From positions 70,682-104,770 of the forward strand of contig NZ_JACSQO010000010.1 of NCBI RefSeq assembly GCF_014836595.1: DNA of 34,089 bases. The letters are read 5' to 3'. Positions 24,992-31,946 of this stretch are shown here, piece after piece. The stretch's first letter is position 1. Each line of letters begins with the position of its first letter. This DNA is from Psychrobacillus faecigallinarum (GTDB lineage Bacteria; Bacillota; Bacilli; Bacillales_A; Planococcaceae). Made by a program: the position numbers and the translations under genes. A model generated the notes under the pieces. It searched no databases and was not told the origin of the DNA. It saw nothing but the letters and a program-made list of their open reading frames with translations.

Positions 24992-25197
24992 TTTAACTCT
25001 CTCCCTTCCCTCTTATTCTATCAGAAAATAAAAAAATATAGTTGATATTGGTTAAATATAATAAAATTTGTAATTTTAAAATATTATTTTCATATATTTT
25101 CCATTTATTATACAATAACATCTTCTAAAATTCGTGTTTCCTAATTAACCCCTTTTCTCATGCTAAGATAGAGTATAAAAAATAAATTCTAAAAGTT

Positions 25198-25203
25198 TGT
25201 AAC
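25198..25203 (+). promoter_or_regulatory. ECF-type -35 element, possible autoregulation
   Basis: TGTAAC lies about 46 bases before the sigma-factor start and matches the AAC core of ECF sigma -35 boxes. A clear -10 (for example CGTC) is not visible about 16 bases on, where the sequence is ATAGATATA, so only the -35 half is suggested. The 24992-25248 gap is otherwise AT-rich without clear features. Confidence 0.35.
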
Positions 25204-25248
25204 GAATTGATAATTTTATAGATATATAGGGTGAAAGGAGGTTGAACA

Positions 25249-25731
25249 TTGGGGGAGCTTACGGAAATTTATAAGCAATATGCGGATGGTGTCTTTAAAT
25301 ATTTGATGGTTCTTTGCAACAATACAGACGTTGCAGAGGAGCTAACACAGGAGACTTTTTATCAGGCAGTTCGATCAATCGATAATTATAATGGTGAGTG
25401 CAAAATGTCAGTTTGGCTCTGTCAAATTGCCAAGCATACATATTATAAATACGTAGATAAGCAAGTAAAACAGCCAAAACAAGCCAATGCGCCAAACCAT
25501 GTACCTTCACTCGAAAGCAACCTAATTGAGAACGAAAATAAAATTGCGCTTTATCGTACGATTCATTTGTTGGAGGAGCCATTTAAAGAAATTGTGCTGC
25601 TGCGTATGTTAGGTGGCCTAAGCTTTAAGGAGATTGGTGAAATACACAAAAAAAATGAAAATTGGGCAAGGGTTAGTTTTTACCGAGCGAAGTTAAAATT
25701 AAGGGAGAGAGGAATTTTAGATGAAGAATGA
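25249..25731 (+). CDS. ECF RNA polymerase sigma factor
   Basis: A 160-residue group IV sigma factor. Region 2 (about 8-72) has VFKYLMVLCNNTDVAEELTQ and the core-binding ELTQETFYQA helix. A variable linker (about 75-100) follows, then region 4 (about 105-155) with the helix-turn-helix LSFKEIGEIHKKNENWARVSFYRAK that contacts the -35 box. TTG at 25249 is the start; AAGGAGG lies 7 bases before it. The next gene overlaps by 11 bases and encodes a membrane anti-sigma factor, the usual arrangement in which the sigma factor is held at the membrane until an envelope signal releases it. Regulon unknown. Confidence 0.92.
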   Translation: MGELTEIYKQYADGVFKYLMVLCNNTDVAEELTQETFYQAVRSIDNYNGECKMSVWLCQIAKHTYYKYVDKQVKQPKQANAPNHVPSLESNLIENENKIALYRTIHLLEEPFKEIVLLRMLGGLSFKEIGEIHKKNENWARVSFYRAKLKLRERGILDEE

Positions 25732-26608
25732 ATGCTATATTGTACGTGATTTGTTACCCACTTACATAGATAAGCTTTGTAGTCTAGAGAGTGCAGAGTT
25801 TGTAGATCAACATATTGCCACATGTGACAAATGTACACAAATCGCAAAACAAATGCGTGCTGAATTCGATATAGATGAAAACGTTGACATAACGGCTAAT
25901 ATGGAACAAAAGAAACCATTAAAAAAACTTGCAAACTTTTTTAATGCACAAAGAGGTTATACAGCTTTTTTGCGTGCAGCATTTTGGATTTCACTCATAG
26001 TAACCGTTGGATTTTTCATATATTCTCTGAGTGTATTAAATGATATAAACGATGAACGAAAAGTAGCACGATCGGTTGAGCAGGAAAAGCAAGAGGTAAT
26101 GGAACAGTCATTTGAAGTCTTGTCTACTAATCTAGATGAAACAGCACTTCAAAAAATATTTCAGGAATACAGCGACCATCTGCAGCATTTAGCCGTATTT
26201 TCTACCGATCACATAAATGATTTCACACTCATCAGGGAAGGGATAACACATCCTTATTCTATTGATTTTTCTCGGCTAAAAGAAGGACCTTCTAACGCTT
26301 ATCCTATTAATTATTCTCAAGCGGAGTTAGTTGTTGGAGATGGTGGAACAGTTACAGAATTAATCATACCGAATGATTATGATATTGGTACTGTGGCAAT
26401 GGCCAATGAAGAATGGATTATCCAATTTGAATATAAGGAAGCATATTTTGATACTGTGGAAAGGGCACATCAATCTAAATATTATGGGCCATCTAATTGG
26501 ATAATCTTTCAGCTACCACTTATATTACTAGTCATCACATCGTTTATATTAGGTAACTGGATCTTTCAAAAACGTATTACCAAACCAGTGAATAATATGT
26601 TGGACTAG
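25721..26608 (+). CDS. zf-HC2 membrane anti-sigma factor
   Basis: A 295-residue regulator of the upstream ECF sigma factor. Residues 5-38 form the zinc anti-sigma signature: Cys5, then His31, Cys35 and Cys38 in QHIATCDKC. A transmembrane helix spans about 80-104, an extracytoplasmic domain about 105-265 follows, and a second hydrophobic segment lies at about 268-289 with a short charged tail. The second membrane segment is unusual for classical single-pass anti-sigma factors and places the sensing domain between two helices. Translational overlap with the sigma gene implies paired synthesis. Confidence 0.9.
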   Translation: MKNECYIVRDLLPTYIDKLCSLESAEFVDQHIATCDKCTQIAKQMRAEFDIDENVDITANMEQKKPLKKLANFFNAQRGYTAFLRAAFWISLIVTVGFFIYSLSVLNDINDERKVARSVEQEKQEVMEQSFEVLSTNLDETALQKIFQEYSDHLQHLAVFSTDHINDFTLIREGITHPYSIDFSRLKEGPSNAYPINYSQAELVVGDGGTVTELIIPNDYDIGTVAMANEEWIIQFEYKEAYFDTVERAHQSKYYGPSNWIIFQLPLILLVITSFILGNWIFQKRITKPVNNMLD

Positions 26609-26642
26609 TATTTAAAATTAGTAGTCCCTCTTATTGCTAAAT

Positions 26643-26691
26643 ATATAGTTTGCTTGATTGCAAGAATCAACTATATTGAACACTTTTTTTA
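26643..26691 (+). terminator. terminator of sigma/anti-sigma operon
   Basis: ATATAGTT (26643-26650) pairs with AACTATAT (26669-26676); inside, CTTG and CAAG pair. A run of seven T follows at about 26684. Confidence 0.7.
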
Positions 26692-26747
26692 ATTGAAAAG
26701 TCCAAAACTGCCTGACAAATTATTGGATTTAATATTTTTACCATAAG

Positions 26748-26776
26748 AAAAGAGCTGTCCTAAGGGCAGCTCTTTT
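26748..26776. terminator. second hairpin terminator, likely for the minus-strand small genes
   Basis: AAAAGAGCTGTCC pairs with GGGCAGCTCTTTT around TAA, a 13-pair stem with one G-T pair. A and T runs on both sides make it active in both directions. On the minus strand it follows the zinc-motif gene by 6 bases. Confidence 0.85.
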
Positions 26777-26781
26777 GCTAA

Positions 26782-26991
26782 TTAACGTGATGGTTTAATT
26801 GGGGCACATTCCGTACAGCTTTTTTGATTACTTCCCTTAAACTTCGTAAATGTTTTTTCAAAAAGATTCCCACAGGAACATTTAAACTGTAATTTTTGGG
26901 AGAAACCTTTATATTCAGTAGAAAGTAATTCACTTGTTGAATTCTTTTTAACATACTCACGGATTTCTTCAATCGTCCATTTTTTATTCAT
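26782..26991 (-). CDS. 69-residue protein with C4 zinc-ribbon/treble-clef motif
   Basis: Residues 1-30 form a basic helical region (NKKWTIEEIREYVKKN), and residues 40-66 carry CSCGNLFEKTFTKFK...SCTEC, a CxC...CxxC zinc site with the spacing seen in treble-clef knuckles of phage and homing-endonuclease-associated proteins. There those modules sit beside a nuclease domain; here it stands alone. ATG at 26991 (ATG at 26994 is also possible) follows GGAGGTG by 5 to 7 bases. A longer frame from 27066 would extend beyond that ribosome site. It may bind DNA or RNA, or be a leftover of a larger element. Confidence 0.65.
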   Translation of the reverse strand: MNKKWTIEEIREYVKKNSTSELLSTEYKGFSQKLQFKCSCGNLFEKTFTKFKGSNQKSCTECAPIKPSR

Positions 26992-27123
26992 CATGACACC
27001 TCCGACATAGCTTCCGAATAGACATGCAGGAAGAAGCTTCGGAAACTTCCTTTCAATCGGGATCATCTGCTCCTAATCTACCTAAGGTCACTATTATATC
27101 ATAGGAATTGTTTCCTTTACCAT

Positions 27124-27663
27124 TTACACTAGCTGAAATTCAGCATCCTCTGGATACAACGAAACATAGCTATCCTGCTCCTGCTCGTAAGCAATTTCAA
27201 CACCTTCTGTCAATTCGTGTTCAGATAGCTTCTTCCAGATAGTGTTAAAACCAATCTCTACATCTACGACAAAAATTGTAATTGTTCCTGCCCCTGCTCC
27301 GACCTCCAAACCACTTACGTCCCCATTTCCTGTGAAAAGGAGAGCCTCCTCTATAATATCCTCAACATCAAAGCACTTTTTCTCTGTCGCTTCAAACTGA
27401 GCTTCATCAGCTTCTTCATAGCGATACTGGACAACTAGTTTGTTCATGTCTTTGTCATTCACAAATTCATAGCCCAGATTTGCTTTTTCCTTGGCTAATT
27501 TTTTCACAATTTTTTTAGGACTTTCCCAAAACCTTAAGGACGGCCTCTCCTCTATTCCTTCTTTTCCTAATGTACCAGTTAAAATACTTAATGGAAATTT
27601 ATAATTCCATGCCTGCCAATATAGCGTTTCCTTACCATTCTTCTTTATCATTCTTATCATCAT
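27124..27663 (-). CDS. WGR-like domain protein, third and most divergent paralogue
   Basis: A 179-residue cytosolic protein. The N-terminal part (about 1-70) keeps the WGR-like pattern of its two upstream neighbours: ETLYWQAWNYKF, then TGTLGKEG, then a phenylalanine strand and IVKKLAKEKANLGY. WGR domains are nucleic-acid or protein binding modules known from PARPs and MolR-type proteins. The C-terminal part (about 85-179) contains the shared strand TITIFVVDVEIGFNTIWKKL. It is less similar to the other two than they are to each other. Function unknown. Confidence 0.6.
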   Translation of the reverse strand: MMIRMIKKNGKETLYWQAWNYKFPLSILTGTLGKEGIEERPSLRFWESPKKIVKKLAKEKANLGYEFVNDKDMNKLVVQYRYEEADEAQFEATEKKCFDVEDIIEEALLFTGNGDVSGLEVGAGAGTITIFVVDVEIGFNTIWKKLSEHELTEGVEIAYEQEQDSYVSLYPEDAEFQLV

Positions 27664-27700
27664 CTTAACCGGTCCCCTTTGTTTTCCTTTAGATGTGCTT

Positions 27701-28219
27701 TTATGATTTAATATCCTTTACCATTACATCAATTGGCTCCCCACCATTGTCCAAAGATATTTGGTTAACGTTTATCAATTTCTGGCCTGATATTACTTGT
27801 CGAATTCTTTGAATGGCAATATCCATGTCTTCAACAAAGCAAGTGATAATAACCCTTGATTCGTCGTTAATATCAACACCATCCGGGAAGCCTATACTAG
27901 TTTCCATAAGCTCTTTCTCAATCATTTCATATAATTCGAAGCTAGCTTTTTTCAATACGTCATATTCACTTACTCCGTTATCATTGTGGATAACAATATC
28001 TATCGCTTCTTTTTCATCGCTATTTACGTAGCCTTGGCTCCGCTTTTCCTCTACTAATCTTTTCATCAGCTTACTTCCGTTATCAAAAAGTTTAAGCTGG
28101 ATTTCTTCGGACTCTTTGCTGACTCCAATAACTCCATATTCGACGCAAATTCTCTTCTGATGCTTCCACACTTTCCAATAATGCGTTTCATGAGCTAACT
28201 TTTTGGACAGTTCATACAT
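27701..28219 (-). CDS. WGR-like domain protein, second paralogue
   Basis: A 172-residue protein, the same length as the neighbour at 28382-28900 and clearly its paralogue. Shared stations are KKLAHETHYWKVWK, YGVIGVSKESEE, LFDNGSKLMKRLVEEKRSQGY in the WGR-like half, and TSIGFPDGVDIN and FVEDMDIAIQRIRQVI in the second half. ATG at 28219 is chosen because AAAGGAG lies 10 bases upstream and the length then matches the paralogue; a 20-residue longer frame from 28279 is rejected. No membrane segment or signal peptide. Function unknown. Confidence 0.65.
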   Translation of the reverse strand: MYELSKKLAHETHYWKVWKHQKRICVEYGVIGVSKESEEIQLKLFDNGSKLMKRLVEEKRSQGYVNSDEKEAIDIVIHNDNGVSEYDVLKKASFELYEMIEKELMETSIGFPDGVDINDESRVIITCFVEDMDIAIQRIRQVISGQKLINVNQISLDNGGEPIDVMVKDIKS

Positions 28220-28381
28220 ATAATAAAAACTCCTTTGTTTAATTATTATATTATTAATAATATTATAATTATATCTCATTTTGATAGTTTGTCGCTTTAA
28301 ATACCCTTATACTAAAAGGACAGAAGAACAATTGTGTTCATTATGTAAAATTTATTCCAGTATCTAACCATTGCTTAACAA

Positions 28382-28900
28382 TTAGTCTTTGGATTGGTAT
28401 GTATTTGCGCTTATGTAGTTTCCGTCTTCCTGTAGTAAAGAGACACTGCTTTCGTTTAATAGCTTCTGTTCAAGTAAAATCTTTTGTATTGCTACAATAC
28501 CTAAATCTTCATCTACTACGAAGAAATAAATGGTAGCTCCGCTTTCATTGATTGTGATACCTTCCGTATAGCCTATACCTGTAGACAATAAACTATCATT
28601 TATCTTATCTTGTAAATCATAGCTTGCCTGTCTAAAAGTCTCATATTCTGCTGCATCTTCACGATACGCAATGTCCACCTTTATTTCCTTATCCTCATGG
28701 CATTGGACAAATCCTTGATTTTCTTTCTCCTCTACTAACCGTTTCATTAATTTATTGCCTCTTTCAAATAAACTTAGCGGTTGCTCCTCACTTTTATTGC
28801 TCACTCCTAGTACTCCATAGGTAAAATGTAGACTTCTTCCGGATTTCCACACCTCCCAGTAGTGTGTTTCATTAGGCAACTTTTTAAGCAGCTTATACAT
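28382..28900 (-). CDS. WGR-like domain protein, first paralogue
   Basis: A 172-residue cytosolic protein. Residues 1-70 follow the WGR plan (KKLPNETHYWEVWK, then YGVLGVSNKSEE, then LFERGNKLMKRLVEEKENQGF). The remainder (about 75-172) is an alpha/beta module with STGIGYTEGITINE and FFVVDEDLGIVAIQKIL, shared with the next two genes and not recognised. ATG at 28900 follows GGGGGAGAA closely. Each of the three paralogues has its own ribosome site and 37-163 bases of spacer, so the trio arose by tandem duplication and has diverged. Arrays like this are often immunity proteins or other fast-evolving partners, but that is inference. Confidence 0.65.
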   Translation of the reverse strand: MYKLLKKLPNETHYWEVWKSGRSLHFTYGVLGVSNKSEEQPLSLFERGNKLMKRLVEEKENQGFVQCHEDKEIKVDIAYREDAAEYETFRQASYDLQDKINDSLLSTGIGYTEGITINESGATIYFFVVDEDLGIVAIQKILLEQKLLNESSVSLLQEDGNYISANTYQSKD

Positions 28901-29019
28901 ACTTCTCCCCCTAATCTAATTACGTATGTTAATTATATCTAACTTTCGGTATGGTTGTGGAATTCTTCTTTACAGTTTCTCTTTGTACAAGCATCATACA
29001 ATCTAACTTTTTTAAATAA

Positions 29020-29049
29020 ATTGGCTATGTTAAGGGCTGGGGTTGATTT
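29020..29049 (+). repeat. 30-bp dispersed repeat, left copy
   Basis: Begins ATTGGCTATGTTAA and ends GGGTTGATTT. A copy with 26 of 30 matching bases lies in inverted orientation at 31003-31032. The pair encloses about 2 kb with three small plus-strand genes. Confidence 0.75.
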
Positions 29050-29156
29050 TTCGTGAGGTGATTTTATTTGTGAAATGTTACACTTAAACGAACGTCTCAG
29101 GTTAGTTTAAATTGGTATTTTTTGAAGATGACGGATTATCTGTTGGAGGTATAAAA

Positions 29157-29414
29157 ATGAAAGAAAAAAAGTTTGACATTTTAATGATATTTCAATTAAT
29201 TTTTGCAGTCCTTGGTATGTTAGTTGGTATTTACAGTAAGGTTACGGAAAATTACAACTTACTACCATTGATGTTAATACTTCTAAGTGTAACGTTACTA
29301 ATAATGGGAATACGAGAATATAAAAGAACTAAGAGTTTATTGTGGGGCATCTTTATTTTGTGCACTTCTTTATACATTTTAATCTCTGCGGTTGAAGGCA
29401 TTATGATAAATTAA
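29157..29414 (+). CDS. DUF3953-like small membrane protein
   Basis: An 85-residue protein with three hydrophobic segments (about 7-27, 33-50 and 60-80) and short basic links (REYKRTKS). It resembles the DUF3953 proteins of Bacillus, which start with a charged KKFDIL-like tip followed by FQLIFA. ATG at 29157 is preferred: GGAGGT lies 6 bases upstream, while a 15-residue longer frame has no ribosome site. Role unknown; it probably sits in the cell membrane. First gene of the island enclosed by the 30-bp inverted repeats. Confidence 0.7.
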   Translation: MKEKKFDILMIFQLIFAVLGMLVGIYSKVTENYNLLPLMLILLSVTLLIMGIREYKRTKSLLWGIFILCTSLYILISAVEGIMIN

Positions 29415-29667
29415 ATAGAAGTAATATTTAACTTAAAAAACATTCAATATCTGTATTATAGTTTCTTTAATCTTGGAGGTTGGCTGGTTCTAGATACTTG
29501 CGGGATATGCAAAATTTTATTTTTTTGGCAATAAAAGAACCCACTTTTTCAAGTTTGTATTCCCTTTGCGCTTAATAGAATTATAGACATAGGTTGTATT
29601 TTTACTAACGATGCAGGTTAGTTGATTAAGGAATGGTAAAATTGAAGAAATAAAATGAGGTGTGGCA

Positions 29668-30309
29668 ATGCTTTTAAATGACTATATTAATGAAAATTAC
29701 CCTAACTTAAACCTTAGACCACCATTGTTTTATAACTGGGAAATTGGCATACGGTTCAAATTAGGGGTAGAGTGGGATGGAGAATACAATTTCGAAAACA
29801 GTACTTATGTTCAGGGGTTATATAAAAGGGCTGTCATGTTATTTGAATCCTTGCATTCACAAGACGAGGAGATTTTTGTTGTAGTAGATGTAGACGATTT
29901 TGGAAATGGAAAAACCTTTAAGCACAAAGCAAGGATTTTTTCTCCCTATGTCTATGAAAAATCAATCTTATATAAATTGAAGCATGCAGAAATACCTTAT
30001 GTTTTCCCAGAAGATGATGAAGACGGGAAATGTAAAACACATAGGTTTACTCTTAAATGCAAGGCATCTGATATGAAATATATTTCATTGTTAAAGGCAG
30101 TATGCAATCAGGATTTAGGAATCCAACCAAGTATTTTTCATAGGATATATTTTATAAATATCAAAAGGAAAACCATTTTTCACGTGTACGATGATAGAGG
30201 ATGTGATTTGATTGCTACCTTCCCTGAATCTATACGAGACATTTATAGCACATACAATGATTGGATATTAGATTACGACAAAGATGAAATAGATAAAGTA
30301 TTTAAATAA
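29668..30309 (+). CDS. DUF3885 domain protein
   Basis: A 213-residue cytosolic protein. The opening NLNLRPPLFYNWEIGIRF and the segments VVVDVDDFG, FPEDDEDG, KTHRFTLKCK and HVYDDRGCDLIA match the DUF3885 family of Bacillales as I remember it. The C-terminus, DIYSTYNDWILDYDKDEID, is also typical. The length equals the family's normal size, so it is intact. ATG at 29668 follows GAGG by 7 bases. The family has no established biochemical role; it often sits among small accessory genes, as here. Confidence 0.85.
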   Translation: MLLNDYINENYPNLNLRPPLFYNWEIGIRFKLGVEWDGEYNFENSTYVQGLYKRAVMLFESLHSQDEEIFVVVDVDDFGNGKTFKHKARIFSPYVYEKSILYKLKHAEIPYVFPEDDEDGKCKTHRFTLKCKASDMKYISLLKAVCNQDLGIQPSIFHRIYFINIKRKTIFHVYDDRGCDLIATFPESIRDIYSTYNDWILDYDKDEIDKVFK

Positions 30310-30349
30310 GAAGTGCAGGTTTGTTTGAAAAAAGGAGGCGAAGTGATAA

Positions 30350-30709
30350 GTGGAGCAAGTAAATAGGTTTTTACGTTCTCTTATCTTTAATAAATACGAT
30401 GAATTTGCAAATGCTTTGGGCTACACAAATTGGAAAGTTGCCGAAGAAAACACGTTCTATATTTATCGCCTAGAGGAAGACGCAGGTTGGTATGCAACAG
30501 AACTTCCAAGTAATAAGTGGGCAGTTTGGAATGATGAAGGACAACCCCCGTACTCTATGAGTGAATTTGCAACATGGTCCGAAGCAATTGGACAACTTCG
30601 AAAGTCATTTGTGGGAAAAGGATTACCAGAGGAATACTGGCAGCCCGAAGGATTTAAAGATAATGAGAATGTGTTTATGAAAGAACCTGACAGAGAAAAA
30701 AAGATGTAA
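30350..30709 (+). CDS. 119-residue hypothetical protein, possible immunity-type fold
   Basis: An acidic, Trp/Tyr-rich protein with no signal peptide or membrane segment. Visible features are NWKVAEENTFYIYRLEEDAGWYATELPSN followed later by MSEFATWSEAIGQLRK, an alternating strand/helix pattern common among small immunity-like or substrate-binding proteins. GTG at 30350 is the start; AAAGGAGG lies 11 bases upstream, slightly long. It follows the DUF3885 gene by 40 bases on the same strand. I do not recognise the family, and the immunity suggestion rests only on size and neighbourhood. Confidence 0.6.
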   Translation: MEQVNRFLRSLIFNKYDEFANALGYTNWKVAEENTFYIYRLEEDAGWYATELPSNKWAVWNDEGQPPYSMSEFATWSEAIGQLRKSFVGKGLPEEYWQPEGFKDNENVFMKEPDREKKM

Positions 30710-30836
30710 AAAGAGAATTGCTTTATTCAACTCCCATGAAAATTAAAAAATGCCCAAAATATACAAGTTTACATACCAAAAGAGACTCAGAAATTGCTTT
30801 TTAAAAAAAGCTGAGCCTTCAGAATGTTTATATTAA

Positions 30837-30924
30837 GTTAGCCAGCCATAGCATCCTATACCCGTTTTTCACATTTTCATTCTCTGTGGTGTAGCGCTTG
30901 TTTTCCGCTACATGGATGGCTAAC
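30837..30924. other. nested hairpin element in the 30710-31088 gap
   Basis: GTTAGCCA (30837-30844) pairs with TGGCTAAC (30917-30924), and inside it GTAGCG (30891-30896) pairs with CGCTAC (30906-30911) around CTTGTTTTC. No coding frame covers it. It could be a miniature repeat element or an RNA structure downstream of the small-gene island. The rest of this 379-base gap holds only the 30-bp repeat and a terminator. Confidence 0.5.
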
Positions 30925-31002
30925 TGGTGCTTTAGTAAAAAAGGAAATCAAATTAATATGCTCTTGGCGAAAATATCCAAGGTCATTTTTTATTTGTATA
31001 TT

Positions 31003-31032
31003 AAATCAACCCTCACCTTTAACATAGCCAAT
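31003..31032 (-). repeat. 30-bp dispersed repeat, right inverted copy
   Basis: Reverse complement begins ATTGGCTATGTTAA and ends GGGTTGATTT; it differs from the copy at 29020-29049 at 4 of 30 bases. Together they bracket the DUF3953, DUF3885 and 119-residue genes like terminal repeats. Confidence 0.75.
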
Positions 31033-31048
31033 AAATATTAGAATTTTA

Positions 31049-31084
31049 AAAAGAGCGACCGTCATATAGACGGTTTGCTCTTTT
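31049..31084 (-). terminator. terminator of the yfmT-yfmS operon
   Basis: AAAAGAGC and ACCGTC pair with GACGGT and GCTCTTTT around ATATA, with a small internal bulge. It lies immediately past the yfmS stop and also faces the plus-strand small genes. Confidence 0.85.
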
Positions 31085-31088
31085 CATT

Positions 31089-31928
31089 TTAGTTATCTTG
31101 ACTAAGTGATTCTTGTGCAAGTGTTGCTAGCTCTTGTGCCTTAGAGCTAATTTCTTGAATAGTTGCAGAAAATTCTTGAATGGAACCGGATTGGTTGTCA
31201 GTCAATGTATTTACCTCTGAGAAAGCTTGGTTCAACGTTAACAGAAGCCCTTGAATGTTTTTTGTTATGTCATTAATCTGATTTACATTTTCCTTCGAAT
31301 TGGTTGCTAGCTTACGTATTTCATTCGCTACAACGGAAAAGCCCTTCCCTACATCCCCTGCTCTAGCCGCTTCAATCGCTGCATTTAAACCAAGCAGATT
31401 ACTTTGGTCTGATATTCCCTTAACTACAGAAGAAATTTCACCGATTTGCTCTGCACTTGAGCTTACGGCTTTCATTTGAGACGTAATATCTGTCACTCGA
31501 TCAGCAAGTGAAGTCACCGATTCACTTATATCTTCAATGCCTGCTGCTGTTTGCTCCACAATTACAGAAAAGCTTTCAGCCATTTCAAATAGCTTGTTTG
31601 CCTTTTCCAAGCTTGTTCCGATTCCTACACCGCCTATTACATTACCCTCATCATCATGAAGAGGTAGTGCACGAGCTATTAACGGAAATCCGAATAGCTC
31701 CTTCGGAAGGACTGCCGATAAAGGAGAATCGGTTCTAATCGCATTTGTTACGATATCCCCTTCCATTAATGGATCACCTGGGTTTACATTTAAAGCAAAC
31801 GTTTTACCTGGTATATTAATGATCAGCTTCTCCGTATCGTAAATTCCAACAGTTATATCGTCCTGGACAAGCTCATTAAGCAATGGAGCAACTTTAACAA
31901 ATGCTTTTATTAAATCATGTTCTGCCAT
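31089..31928 (-). CDS. yfmS: soluble methyl-accepting chemotaxis-type receptor (YfmS-like)
   Basis: A 279-residue cytoplasmic chemoreceptor without membrane segments. The N-terminal part (about 1-115) is a sensor domain ending in [19 protein letters not shown], a PAS/GAF-like strand pair. The C-terminal part is a shortened coiled-coil signalling hairpin with the conserved tip [19 protein letters not shown] and [13 protein letters not shown] that contacts CheA/CheW. Size, lack of membrane segments and position next to a yfmT-like dehydrogenase match B. subtilis YfmS. ATG at 31928 is chosen over the adjacent TTG at 31931. It begins 18 bases after the dehydrogenase stop, so one operon. It probably reports a cytoplasmic ligand, perhaps an aromatic aldehyde or acid; that is inference. 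Confidence 0.88.
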   Translation of the reverse strand: MAEHDLIKAFVKVAPLLNELVQDDITVGIYDTEKLIINIPGKTFALNVNPGDPLMEGDIVTNAIRTDSPLSAVLPKELFGFPLIARALPLHDDEGNVIGGVGIGTSLEKANKLFEMAESFSVIVEQTAAGIEDISESVTSLADRVTDITSQMKAVSSSAEQIGEISSVVKGISDQSNLLGLNAAIEAARAGDVGKGFSVVANEIRKLATNSKENVNQINDITKNIQGLLLTLNQAFSEVNTLTDNQSGSIQEFSATIQEISSKAQELATLAQESLSQDN

Positions 31929-31946
31929 CAATTTTCACTCTTTCTA

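Noticed and set aside
26748..26776. Small RNA or riboswitch hairpin
   Set aside because: The stem with A and T runs on both sides is a standard bidirectional terminator between converging transcripts.
30837..30924. tRNA or T-box leader
   Set aside because: Two nested stems are present, but there is no cloverleaf, anticodon arm or conserved T-box sequence, and no downstream gene in the right place.
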